Under the pieces are notes generated by a model that saw only the letters and a list, made by a program, of their open reading frames with translations, was not told where the DNA came from and searched no databases. DNA of 64,000 bases from Candidatus Peribacteria bacterium (GTDB lineage: Bacteria; Patescibacteriota; Gracilibacteria; Peribacterales; Peribacteraceae). A program made the position numbers and the translations under genes. The DNA is taken from the NCBI GenBank assembly GCA_020632295.1, contig JACKFU010000001.1, positions 1-64,000 on the forward strand, read 5' to 3'. This document shows positions 24,334 through 32,883 of the stretch, piece by piece (the first letter of the stretch is position 1; every line of letters starts with the position of its first letter).

Positions 24334-24876
24334 TAAAACTGCCTCAAAGCGAATACCATCTGTCGTATCGAGGAATGTATCGGTATCCGTAATAATGATA
24401 TCGTTACGAAAGACAGAGCCGATAACCAAGTCTCCAATAATGCTATCTCCCTTGTATCTGCCACGAATCGTAAACGTGTCACTGTCGTCTTCTGTTAGCG
24501 CATCTGAAGTGTATGCACCTTGAAAGCTCAATGTATTGTCTCGCTGTAGCCGACCTGTGCAGAGCGTTGCCAGTGCGTCGATAGGTTTGCCATTTTCATC
24601 GCGTCCTTCTATCCAAAAGCGACAATCTATCTTTTCATTTGGATACAGAGTAAATCGTACTTCTCCATGGTAATCGGAGACAAACTGCCTCGCACTATTG
24701 AGTGCACTAATGGTTGCAAATTTCCCAACAAAGATACTGCCACTCTGCGACAACTCTCGTTGAATCGGCTGTGGATCTGCCGTGGCGAGTGTAAACGCGC
24801 CATCGACGGAACGTTGAACCGATGCTGCCGTGCAACCGCACAACAGAACAGCGCCTGTCAGTAAAAGCTTCTTCAT
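24325..24876 (-). CDS. Predicted lipoprotein (183 aa)
   Basis: MKKLLLTGAVLLCGCTAAS has a canonical lipobox (LCGC). The mature part is beta-rich, with an internal EVRFTLYPNEKIDCRFWIEGRDENGKPI segment and paired cysteines. A TATAAC box lies about 8 nt before the ATG. No family recognised. It follows the kinase-like gene by 9 nt on the same strand, so the two may be co-transcribed. Confidence 0.6.
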   Translation of the reverse strand: MKKLLLTGAVLLCGCTAASVQRSVDGAFTLATADPQPIQRELSQSGSIFVGKFATISALNSARQFVSDYHGEVRFTLYPNEKIDCRFWIEGRDENGKPIDALATLCTGRLQRDNTLSFQGAYTSDALTEDDSDTFTIRGRYKGDSIIGDLVIGSVFRNDIIITDTDTFLDTTDGIRFEAVLLE

Positions 24877-24885
24877 GAGTGCTTG

Positions 24886-25836
24886 TTATACGTGAGCTTT
24901 TGCCTGTTGTACAGCCTCAGCGATTGCCAGCTTGTCATTAGTGTCATCTGCTTCTGGTAAGCCCTCGTATATATCGTGCAATTGTTCGCAAACAGTGCTC
25001 ATTGTTGGTCGCTCCTGTGGCGAGTACTGCAGGGTTTGCATAAGAGTATCGTATGCCCAATGGTCGTGAGGAATGGTGCTACGCACCCTGTCCTCTGCGT
25101 CGAGCACAGCAGATATCTTTTCTTCGATCGTATGTTTGTCATCTGTTATCGAATAACTGAATGGGTGAATTGCACGGTAGAGCATGCAACCGAAACTAAA
25201 TGTATCACCATCTGTACCGCATGTTGATGATAGTATTTTTTCGGGTGAGGAATATTCAATAGTATCAATGAGTTTCGGCAAACGGTATTCCTCCCTTGGT
25301 CTTAGCTTCAGGCTCATCGCAAAATCTGTTAGGTAATGACGACCTGTTATATCGATGAGTACATTTTTGCACCTCACATCATTATGAACAGTATGTGCTG
25401 CATGCACATCACGAATCATCTGTGCAGTATCAAGCATATGCCGCGAGACAACACTGTCGCGTTCTTTCGGTAGTGTCTTAAGAAGTTGATGACCATCAAC
25501 ACCATCAATGTAATCCATTATCAGTAGCCGCTGCCGTGCACACCACAGTTTTGGTGCAACTACACTGGAAAACTGGCCATGCATTTCTCCTTCGCGATTA
25601 CACATTACTTGAATCTCTCGGTGCATCGATGGGTACTGACCCGGTACTTTAATAACACCATCATGTCGATCGCCCTTTAGAATAATACGATAGAGTTCTG
25701 ACAAATTTGTTCTCGTCATCCACCGGATAGAGGAGATATCACTCCGCTCAAGATCTGTTTGCTCAAGCAATAATGCTCGTGCGCTTCGTAGTAATGCCCT
25801 GCAATCGCTTCGTGGTCGATGGTCAGATTCAGGCAT
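24886..25836 (-). CDS. Protein kinase-like (Ser/Thr kinase fold) protein
   Basis: 316 residues. A reduced N-lobe contains GVIKVPG, where the lysine may be the ATP lysine, and a following glutamate (HREIQVM). The catalytic loop VHNDVRCKNVLID keeps Asp and Asn but has HND for HRD. The metal motif is DFA instead of DFG. An SPE-like substrate block (YSSPEKIL) and DTFSFGCMLYRAIHP complete the fold. It lacks a glycine-rich loop, so activity is likely weak or specialised. A SpoIIE-like phosphatase lies 1.4 kb away. Confidence 0.75.
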   Translation of the reverse strand: MPESDHRPRSDCRALLRSARALLLEQTDLERSDISSIRWMTRTNLSELYRIILKGDRHDGVIKVPGQYPSMHREIQVMCNREGEMHGQFSSVVAPKLWCARQRLLIMDYIDGVDGHQLLKTLPKERDSVVSRHMLDTAQMIRDVHAAHTVHNDVRCKNVLIDITGRHYLTDFAMSLKLRPREEYRLPKLIDTIEYSSPEKILSSTCGTDGDTFSFGCMLYRAIHPFSYSITDDKHTIEEKISAVLDAEDRVRSTIPHDHWAYDTLMQTLQYSPQERPTMSTVCEQLHDIYEGLPEADDTNDKLAIAEAVQQAKAHV

Positions 25837-25917
25837 ACGGATGCCCTACTGTAGCCCTTTTTTATAGATTGGCAAATATTTGTGTCTATAAGCTTCTTTC
25901 CCTACTATAAAGGAGCT

Positions 25918-26679
25918 ATGCGCAGTCTTGCCACTGTTCTCGTGCTTGCTCTCCTTCCCATGCCAGTCGGTGCGAGAAGCATGAGCGATTTTGAGCTACA
26001 ATGCCGTGAGGCACTGAATATTGGCCAAAGAGAGCTTCAGCCCGGCCTCCAGAAGCAAGCGTTGCGCGATTGTATTCGCGATCTTGCCGCAGAAGCACGC
26101 AAGCCAGCGAAAACGATTGATGAGCCAGAGCGCCAGCTTGAGCGGCGCCAACAAGCAGTAGAAAAGGCACAAAATCTCCAGGATCAGACAACTGGAGACA
26201 CCGCAACGGTTAATGGCAATACTGTCCGAGACACCTATGACGCAGAGTGTCGGGACCAGCTTGGTATCGAGCAAAAAACTCTCGTACAACCAGGGCCTAC
26301 ACTTGGCTCGCTCCTGCGCTGCATCGAACGCAAAGTCTCTGCTGCAAGTAGGGCAACGAATGTGATTCGTAGACGTACTGCAGTTGAAGAGCGCAAAAAA
26401 GAAATTTCTGATGCACTGCAAGAGAGAGAAGTAAACGAACTAAACGAGGAGTTGCAGTACAGAAGTACTTTGCGCAGAAAACGACTCGATTCACAGAAGC
26501 CACTCAGCACAACGCGATACTTAAACATCCGCCAAAGTGCACGCGCGCGAACGGATTTTACGCAAGCCTATATTAAAGGGAGCACTGCCGAGAAAAGAAA
26601 TTCTGCGGATCAGTGTCGTCGTGTAGCGGCTACGGAGTGGGCACAGTGTATTCGTAACGCATTATCAACCAGTGATTGA
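25918..26679 (+). CDS. Secreted helical protein with paired Cys motifs (253 aa)
   Basis: Start at ATG 25918 (MRSLATVLVLALLPMPVGA signal peptide). A TATAAA box at 25906-25911 supports it. Two related blocks occur in the mature part: FELQCREALNIGQRELQPGLQKQALRDCIRDL and YDAECRDQLGIEQKTLVQPGPTLGSLLRCIERK. They form an internal duplication with two conserved cysteines each. A long charged helical segment follows. No known family. Its stop overlaps the next gene, which starts with GTG. Confidence 0.6.
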   Translation: MRSLATVLVLALLPMPVGARSMSDFELQCREALNIGQRELQPGLQKQALRDCIRDLAAEARKPAKTIDEPERQLERRQQAVEKAQNLQDQTTGDTATVNGNTVRDTYDAECRDQLGIEQKTLVQPGPTLGSLLRCIERKVSAASRATNVIRRRTAVEERKKEISDALQEREVNELNEELQYRSTLRRKRLDSQKPLSTTRYLNIRQSARARTDFTQAYIKGSTAEKRNSADQCRRVAATEWAQCIRNALSTSD

Positions 26680-26899
26680 TACCATCATCCTGAGCATCTG
26701 CATTATTTCGCTCGGCATTTGCCTGCTACTCAGTCGAGAATTTGTGAAGGTCTCCGAAAAACGGGAAGAACTGTTTGAAGTATTTCATGGCAATATGCGT
26801 AGCACGAAACGATCAAAATCTATTCTGATTTTTGTCTACGTTGTCCTCACACTCCTGTTTACCATCGGACTTAGTATTCCTCTTCTGTACTCTTTCTGA
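26672..26899 (+). CDS. Small two-helix membrane protein (75 aa)
   Basis: GTG start at 26672 overlapping the previous stop by 8 nt. Two hydrophobic helices (IILSICIISLGICLLL and ILIFVYVVLTLLFTIGLSIPLL) flank a charged cytoplasmic-type loop. Its stop overlaps the ATG of the PH-domain gene (TGATG). Function unknown; tight coupling with both neighbours suggests a membrane complex. Confidence 0.6.
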   Translation: MIDTIILSICIISLGICLLLSREFVKVSEKREELFEVFHGNMRSTKRSKSILIFVYVVLTLLFTIGLSIPLLYSF

Positions 26900-27387
26900 T
26901 GAATACCTCACAAGAACTGCTGATATACGCACGAAGTACCCACTGGGTGAAGTACATTCAAAAAACATTGGTGTATCTGCTTATTGCCTGCTTTGGACTC
27001 GCGCTTATGCCCATTGCCTTACAGTTATTTTCCAAAGCACCCGTACTTGCTTCTGCGGTGTACTTTATTGGCTTTACACTCTTCCTCCTCTGTCACCATC
27101 TTCTCTTTCATCTGTACTTTAGTGAACAGATGATTGACATCATTGTCACAAATCAACGCATTATCTACTTTGATGACTACCTATTCACGTGCGACGACGA
27201 ACATGAGATTCCTCTCCACAAAATTGCAGCTGTAGAAGTGCAGCAACATGGCATTATTCAAAATATGCTGAACTACGGCATTCTCTGGTTTGATACTGGC
27301 GGTGGCAGCACAGATATGAAGCGCTCTATACCTCATGTTCCTCAGCCAGATGAACTGGCTAAGGTTATTCATGCGCAGCTTCAGTAG
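26899..27387 (+). CDS. Membrane protein with bacterial PH-like domain
   Basis: 162 residues: two N-terminal membrane helices (about 22-45 and 50-75), then a PH-like domain with the typical IIVTNQRIIYFDDYLF strand pair, EIPLHKIAAVEVQQHGIIQNMLNYGILWFDTGG. This is the YdbS/bPH2 architecture. Such proteins sit in the membrane with the PH fold in the cytoplasm; the ligand is unknown. Confidence 0.72.
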   Translation: MNTSQELLIYARSTHWVKYIQKTLVYLLIACFGLALMPIALQLFSKAPVLASAVYFIGFTLFLLCHHLLFHLYFSEQMIDIIVTNQRIIYFDDYLFTCDDEHEIPLHKIAAVEVQQHGIIQNMLNYGILWFDTGGGSTDMKRSIPHVPQPDELAKVIHAQLQ

Positions 27388-27422
27388 TTGCGTAAAAATC
27401 ATTTTTCGCACACACTACACCT

Positions 27423-28838
27423 ATGCATAGCATCCTCACCGCACTGGCTCTTGTGCTCTCTATCACACCACAAGCCTTCGCGCAGGATACCGCCATTACC
27501 ACAAAAATTGATACGACGAGATTACAGCTCTTTTACGAGCAGCAAATTGCAGATCCAACAGATGATTATACGCGTCAGTTGATTGCCGATGAGCGTGCAT
27601 CCATTCGCGATTTGGTTGAGGAAGAACTTACAAAAACTATTGCTCCGGTGCTTGAGGAAGAATACGTCGATGCTACGGAACTGACAAAAGCAGTCGATAG
27701 ACAACGGAATGTTATTTCTGCACTACAGGAGCGACTCAGCGATCGTAAAGTTGACCTCGGACTGCTGATTACCGAAGAGCAGCGATTCTATACTGGCACT
27801 GGTACTGGCTCTGGTGCGACGAATCATAAATTTCGCCTGACAAAGAGTTACCCCGAACTCCTCGCAAAAAAAGCAGTCTTCGAAGAACGCATCGCGGTAC
27901 TGAATTCTCTCATTGCCCTACAAGAAACGCGACTAAAGGAACTCTTGCATGATCAGCGCCTACAGCAATTTAGTCTGCTTATTTCTGTCGGAACATATCT
28001 GGCTATTATTATTCTCATTCTTCTTATAGAACGCGGTTTCCGTAAAGTTGTCCTCTCGCGCATTAAGAATTTGGATCATCGATACACTGCGACAAAGATG
28101 TTTACATCATCGGTGTACATTCTCATCTTTGCATGGATACTTGGTGTTTTGCTTAATAAGCAACCCGGGATTCTTGCGTCACTTGCCATCGTCGGTGCAG
28201 GTATTGCTATTGCACTGCAAGATGCAGTGAAAGATATTTTGGGCTGGTTTATTATCGTACAACATCGGCTCTTTTCGAGAGGCCACCGTATTTCTGTTGG
28301 TGATATGACAGGAGAAGTTGTTGACCTTGGACTATTTCGAACGACCCTCCTTGAAATTGGAACATCGAAACCTACAAAAGATCCCCTTGCTGTTTTAGAG
28401 CGAACTGGAAAAATGTTGTCGATTCCGAATCATACATACCTCACAGAGAGTGTAACCAATCACACCACTACATCCGATTTTGTTCGTGCAGAACTGCGTA
28501 TAACGGTGACATTCGAAAGTAACTGGCGTAAGGCACAAGAAATCTGTAAACAGATCATTGACGACCTCACCCTGGAATATGTGGAACGTGACCAAAAGCA
28601 ATCGCGCTACCGCATGCAAATGCTCTACATTCCTCACCGAACTGCAGGAAACCAAGTGTACGTCGACATTGCTGCAGATGGTGTTGAGCTGACACTGCGG
28701 TTTACTGTCCCCATTGGTGAGAGGCGTCCGATTAGTTCGAGTATCGCTGATATGCTTCTCGAACGCATCAATAAAGAAGATGACATTCACCTCGCCTACA
28801 CGACACAGCGCATTCTCGCTGAGATGATTTCCAAATGA
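27423..28838 (+). CDS. MscS-family mechanosensitive channel
   Basis: 471 residues. A signal-like first helix, a periplasmic coiled region (about 30-175), then three membrane helices, the last with ILASLAIVGAGIAIALQDAVKDILGWF, the pore-lining MscS signature. The beta domain follows: RGHRISVGDMTGEVVDLGLFRTTLLEI and MLSIPNHTYLTESVTNHT. MscS channels release solutes on hypo-osmotic shock. Its stop overlaps the ATG of the next gene (ATGA), placing it in one unit with the HTTM pair. Confidence 0.88.
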   Translation: MHSILTALALVLSITPQAFAQDTAITTKIDTTRLQLFYEQQIADPTDDYTRQLIADERASIRDLVEEELTKTIAPVLEEEYVDATELTKAVDRQRNVISALQERLSDRKVDLGLLITEEQRFYTGTGTGSGATNHKFRLTKSYPELLAKKAVFEERIAVLNSLIALQETRLKELLHDQRLQQFSLLISVGTYLAIIILILLIERGFRKVVLSRIKNLDHRYTATKMFTSSVYILIFAWILGVLLNKQPGILASLAIVGAGIAIALQDAVKDILGWFIIVQHRLFSRGHRISVGDMTGEVVDLGLFRTTLLEIGTSKPTKDPLAVLERTGKMLSIPNHTYLTESVTNHTTTSDFVRAELRITVTFESNWRKAQEICKQIIDDLTLEYVERDQKQSRYRMQMLYIPHRTAGNQVYVDIAADGVELTLRFTVPIGERRPISSSIADMLLERINKEDDIHLAYTTQRILAEMISK

Positions 28839-29311
28839 TCATCCGATTGTTGCGGCAGGCATTTCTCCTTACATACATCTTTCTGACATTCTGTGGGCTG
28901 ATGTATACGCTCTTTCGTGTTCAACTCCCGCATGTTCCGTGGCCTTTTGTGACCCACTTCTACGCGATGATGGCACCATTCCAAAACTACGTTACCGACG
29001 TTTCCATGGTGATGATTTATGGGAAACACCCTGATGGTTCATGGGAGAAGATCCCCTACGACCGCTACTTTCCCTTCGGTCTCGGTGAGTACAGTGTGCG
29101 CATACGACTTTCCCCTATCGTAGAAAAGAGGGAAGCGTATCGTAAGATTGCTCAGCATATTTTTGAACACGAGAAACGATCAGGTGCCGATTTCACCTCT
29201 ATACGTCTCCAGTGGGAGATGTGGCCAAAGTCACAGTACGGTCTCTACGAGAACTATACTGCTGAACACGTGACGAAAACATTTATCACTGAATACCCAA
29301 CACCAGAATGA
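28835..29311 (+). CDS. Membrane-anchored partner of an HTTM protein (158 aa)
   Basis: One N-terminal helix (AFLLTYIFLTFCGLMYTLF) and an external domain with THFYAMMAPFQNYVTD and YGKHPDGSWEKIPYDRYFPFG. It resembles the protein at 10888-11430 in size, topology and position. It overlaps both the MscS gene and the HTTM gene by 4 nt. Confidence 0.65.
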   Translation: MIIRLLRQAFLLTYIFLTFCGLMYTLFRVQLPHVPWPFVTHFYAMMAPFQNYVTDVSMVMIYGKHPDGSWEKIPYDRYFPFGLGEYSVRIRLSPIVEKREAYRKIAQHIFEHEKRSGADFTSIRLQWEMWPKSQYGLYENYTAEHVTKTFITEYPTPE

Positions 29312-30219
29312 TACACGCATGGGAACATTGGTGGACACGAAGAGGACCTCCCGAGCTCATGGGTATTGTACGTATTGTCGTCGGTGGGTGGCTGCTGTTT
29401 TTTTGGGGTATTCGTCTGCCGCATGTGACGCTCCTGTACTCAACTGCTGGTCCTGTCCTTCCTTCTGTTCCTGCCTACATGCCAGCACGCCTTACATGGA
29501 TATTCACCACCGTTCCAGAGCCCAGCGTAGCGCTGCTTATCTTTGCAGTACATCTGCTCCTGCTCCTGTGCGTTCTGCTTGGTATAGCAACTCGGCTTTC
29601 TGCCGGTCTTGCATTCTTGTCATCGTGGTACTACTTCTACCTGAGTCATTACCTCTTTCACTCATCGTTCGATCGGCTCTACATTATGGCACTTTTGTTT
29701 CTTGCGCTCAGTGGTGCGGGAGAAACTTTAAGTATCTCTGCATGGCGTCGATACGGCTCACCATTTAAATGGGAGAACATGATCTCCGTCTTTCCCCAGC
29801 GTCTCTTCGCATTGCAATTAATGATGACGTACCTCGGTGTTGGCTTCCAAAAGCTCTGGCTGCCCGATTGGCAAACAGGCGAGATGCTCTGGTACGCAAT
29901 GATTGGCGTTTGGGGAACACCACTCGCTTTCAAGATTACAGCACTTGGTTGGACCCCTCTCTACCATGTCCTTGTGAACCTCGTGAAAATAATGGAATGC
30001 TTCTGGCCATTTGGATTTTGGATTCGCCGAGCCCATGTGCGCTTTATCGCCTTTGGCAGCGCTGCTCTCTTTCATATCCTCGTTGATCAACTGCTCTACA
30101 TCTGGTGGTTTGCCGTACTCATCCCCTCCTACATCACCTTCTTTGAACCAGAGGAAGTTGAGCGGTGGCTCGCCTCATGCTCCAAAAGCCACCGTTTTCG
30201 CTCTGCTCCGAAGGCATAG
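29308..30219 (+). CDS. HTTM-domain membrane protein (vitamin-K gamma-carboxylase-like)
   Basis: 303 residues with about seven membrane helices. PELMGIVRIVVGGWLLFFWGIRL at the start and YLGVGFQKLWLPDWQTGEMLWYA in the middle match the HTTM family. Unlike the paralogue at 11427-12728 it lacks the DCC domain. The last 30 codons overlap the convergent ogt gene by about 90 bp. Function unknown; family members act on quinone-like or protein substrates in membranes. Confidence 0.75.
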   Translation: MIHAWEHWWTRRGPPELMGIVRIVVGGWLLFFWGIRLPHVTLLYSTAGPVLPSVPAYMPARLTWIFTTVPEPSVALLIFAVHLLLLLCVLLGIATRLSAGLAFLSSWYYFYLSHYLFHSSFDRLYIMALLFLALSGAGETLSISAWRRYGSPFKWENMISVFPQRLFALQLMMTYLGVGFQKLWLPDWQTGEMLWYAMIGVWGTPLAFKITALGWTPLYHVLVNLVKIMECFWPFGFWIRRAHVRFIAFGSAALFHILVDQLLYIWWFAVLIPSYITFFEPEEVERWLASCSKSHRFRSAPKA

Positions 30220-30629
30220 TCACCAAGTGACCGATCTGCAGGAAGCACGCGATGACAGGGAATAATGAGGGGTAAGGGATTAACGTTCATTGCTGTTCCT
30301 ACTGCTCGTGCAGCTCCGTTGTGACCAGAACGTTTCGCAAGTTCACCGTAGGAAATTGTCTCTCCAAAGGGAACGTTCATAAGCGTATCCCAGACCTGTA
30401 TTTGGAATTCTGTTGCTGGGTACGAGAGTTGCAGTGAGTGAAATGCTGTACGCTTCCCATCAAAATATTCATTCAATTGCGATACAACATCGCGATGTAC
30501 ATTATCTGATTGTACGGTATCTGGTTTCTCATCAAGAAATGTAATCGACGTAATCCCTTGTTCTGTTCCAGATACCTCTAGGTATCCGATTGGTGTTTCG
30601 ATGTGCGATTTTAGGAGGGTGATTGGCAT
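30129..30629 (-). CDS. ogt: Methylated-DNA-protein-cysteine methyltransferase
   Basis: Repairs O6-alkylguanine by transferring the alkyl group to its own cysteine. 166 residues from ATG 30629 (MPITLLKSHIETPIGYLEV). The DNA-binding helix block FQIQVWDTLMNVPFGETISYGELAKRSG, the arginine in AARAVGTAMNVNP and the active-site motif IIPCHRVLP are all present. An upstream ATG would add five residues. The C-terminal 20 residues are extra and overlap the HTTM gene on the other strand. Confidence 0.93.
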   Translation of the reverse strand: MPITLLKSHIETPIGYLEVSGTEQGITSITFLDEKPDTVQSDNVHRDVVSQLNEYFDGKRTAFHSLQLSYPATEFQIQVWDTLMNVPFGETISYGELAKRSGHNGAARAVGTAMNVNPLPLIIPCHRVLPADRSLGDYAFGAERKRWLLEHEASHRSTSSGSKKVM

Positions 30630-30644
30630 GATTTGAGTATACAT

Positions 30645-30842
30645 GACCTCACCCCCTAACCCCCTCTCCTTCCGCTGTCTGAACCATGATTCTCTTGATT
30701 AAAGGATTTCAAGATTTCATCGAATCAGAGTTTCCTGCATTGTCGCCACTGATTTTGCGTTTCGCGACTTCTATCTCCAAGAACACGGATACACTGTGCG
30801 CTCCCCTCTCCTCCTCAGAGGAGAGGGGTCGGGGGTGAGGTC
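30645..30842. repeat. MITE-like element with C-rich inverted ends
   Basis: GACCTCACCCCCTAACCCCC at 30645 is mirrored by GAGAGGGGTCGGGGGTGAGG ending at 30842, giving inverted ends of about 24 bp around ~150 bp. The inside holds CTGTCTGAACCATGATTCTC and TTGATTAAAGGATTTCAAG, a sequence type that recurs as a dispersed repeat in many bacterial genomes. A perfect 11-bp hairpin (CCCCTCTCCTC/GAGGAGAGGGG, 30803-30828) lies in the right end. No transposase. Confidence 0.5.
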
Positions 30843-30866
30843 CTCATGTTCTGCTATACTACTTCC

Positions 30867-31070
30867 ATGTTTCACCTCTTCCATTTCGGCCATCAGCCCA
30901 AAGCACCACAGTTTGGCCATGGCTTTCTCTTCAATGGTCTTCTGTGTGTCTTCTTTGGTCTGGCTATCCTCGCTGCGCCGGAGCTGCTTGCGTACTTCGT
31001 TGCAACGGTGCTGCTCCTCATTGGTGCATCGCTACTCACCACGTGGTGGCGCATCCGTAATATGCTCTAG
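30867..31070 (+). CDS. Small membrane protein (67 aa)
   Basis: ATG 30867 (MFHLFHFGHQPKAPQFGHGF), with TATACT at 30855-30860, 6 nt upstream. Two hydrophobic helices (FLFNGLLCVFFGLAILAAPELLAYFVATVLLLIGASLL) end in basic residues, resembling one half of an HdeD-type protein. The last 39 bp overlap the convergent ligase-like gene. Function unknown. Confidence 0.5.
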   Translation: MFHLFHFGHQPKAPQFGHGFLFNGLLCVFFGLAILAAPELLAYFVATVLLLIGASLLTTWWRIRNML

Positions 31071-32855
31071 CCACGGATGTTGCTTGAGCAAAATGCGATG
31101 GAGCTGCGATGACTCGTCAAAGAATGCATTCGGCAGGAAGCTACGTATAGCACTCTCATGCTCGTACGCGCCTACGGTATCCCCAATAAGACTGAGAATG
31201 TGCAAAGCAGCACGATGTTCCATAATGCTCTGGTAGTAAAACGTATGTGCTGCATTAAGCGATGCATAGGTGCGCTCGCTATCACCCTGTGTAGCAGCTA
31301 GCCATGCACGAAGAATGTGCACCATGCCATCCTGCCCTGCAGTAAGGTGGTTGAGTATTTCAATAATCGCCTCAGTACTCTCTGCGATGCTCGCATCGCC
31401 TGGATTCTGTTCTAAGGCAAAAAGATGGACTTGTGCTGCATCAATCAGGTTTTGTCTGTCGTACTGAAATGTACGAAGCCCTTCCGTCACACGTGCCTGT
31501 GCATAAAGCCACCTGGCATGCATCCACTGCACGCTAACAACGAGTGCAATAACTGCTATGGCAGTAAATACGCACTGTACACTGCGCTCTACCCATTGTG
31601 GTGTAGAGACATCTTTGCCTTCTAAGCGTCCAATGCAGATGCCAATGAGTACCCAAAAAAATACCAGTGTGACAAGAGAAGGAAACCCAAAGAGCAGTGT
31701 TACTGCATACGCAGCAATACCTCTACCAGCAGCCTTCAACATGCCGCTTCGGTCTTGCTGGCCATGCTGCCAGCTACCATAGAGAACGCTGGCAACAAGG
31801 ACGAGCCAGAGAGCGCACCCGACAAACCCAACACTCAAAAGCATTTGCAAGAGCTCATTGTGAGCACGGTCTACCACTGTCGTGAGTGACTCGTAGGCAT
31901 AGATCTCCTTCCCAATATACCCCGGTGACGTAAAGGCCATTGTGTCGAGCCCCCATCCTTGCGGTCTGTGCGCTATCATGGTTGCTGCTACGCTCCATAT
32001 CACCTCGCGAGCCGATGAAGACCTGCCTAGTTCAAACGACTGCGAGAAGCGCTGTGCAAAAAAGAGAAATCCTATAGAGGCAACGATGACAACAAAAAAA
32101 GAGAGAACAAACGCATGCCCTGCTTTGATGGTCGTGCGCTGCTCTTTCACCCATTGTTTAATAACAGGAGCGCTGAGCAATACGAGCACGCCTGCACCAA
32201 GCATTGCGCTACGACTAACGGTACCAAACAGAACAACCATATTGAGAGTGATGCACGCAAACCACCACAGACGAACAACACGTTGCTGTGCACGTTGCAG
32301 AACGATGCCGACAAACGGCAACGTTAAGACAATAAACTGCCCAAGCATATTGGGATGACCTATGGTTGAAAACACTCTGCCAAGAAATGCTTCATCTAAC
32401 CACCACTGCTTGAATGGATCGAGCTTGAGCATCTGCATCGTTCCGTAGAGCACAACAAGCATATTCGTGCTGATAATGGCATACAGTAGAGTTGCTCTTC
32501 CCCGTTTGCTCTGAACCATGTGTGCTGCATCGATACCGAGTATCATTGCACAGCAATACGTGAGCACACCTTGAAACCGCGGAGCAACACCAACAATACT
32601 GGCAATGGGCGCAACCGATATGGCGATCGACAGAAGGACAGCAAGCCCAAACGCTAGGTAGAGCTTGCCTGAAATAGTACGGAGAAAGAGGCGAATTATT
32701 GGTTCTTTGCTCAGAAGTAGATGTAGGGCGGCAAGAGTGCTCAGCGTGCTCAGTACTACGAATTTCGGCAGTTCAAACCCCAGTGTCGGCAGTGGAATAA
32801 CGACTATTGCCAGGAGGATTAACCCAAATGGCCGTATTTGACTATATTTTATCAT
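31032..32855 (-). CDS. O-antigen ligase/polymerase-like (Wzy/WaaL) membrane protein
   Basis: 607 residues. About 12 membrane helices occupy 1-~440. The large external loop before the late helices has RPQGWGLDTMAFTSPGY and VVDRAHNELLQMLLSVGFVG, the arginine and histidine pattern of O-antigen ligases. The C-terminal ~150 residues are helical repeats (TPR-like). Such proteins polymerise or ligate lipid-linked glycans at the cell surface. In a CPR cell this points to a surface polysaccharide or glycoprotein. Confidence 0.82.
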   Translation of the reverse strand: MIKYSQIRPFGLILLAIVVIPLPTLGFELPKFVVLSTLSTLAALHLLLSKEPIIRLFLRTISGKLYLAFGLAVLLSIAISVAPIASIVGVAPRFQGVLTYCCAMILGIDAAHMVQSKRGRATLLYAIISTNMLVVLYGTMQMLKLDPFKQWWLDEAFLGRVFSTIGHPNMLGQFIVLTLPFVGIVLQRAQQRVVRLWWFACITLNMVVLFGTVSRSAMLGAGVLVLLSAPVIKQWVKEQRTTIKAGHAFVLSFFVVIVASIGFLFFAQRFSQSFELGRSSSAREVIWSVAATMIAHRPQGWGLDTMAFTSPGYIGKEIYAYESLTTVVDRAHNELLQMLLSVGFVGCALWLVLVASVLYGSWQHGQQDRSGMLKAAGRGIAAYAVTLLFGFPSLVTLVFFWVLIGICIGRLEGKDVSTPQWVERSVQCVFTAIAVIALVVSVQWMHARWLYAQARVTEGLRTFQYDRQNLIDAAQVHLFALEQNPGDASIAESTEAIIEILNHLTAGQDGMVHILRAWLAATQGDSERTYASLNAAHTFYYQSIMEHRAALHILSLIGDTVGAYEHESAIRSFLPNAFFDESSQLHRILLKQHPWLEHITDAPPRGE

Positions 32856-32883
32856 TATTGTATAATATTCTTATTAAACACAC

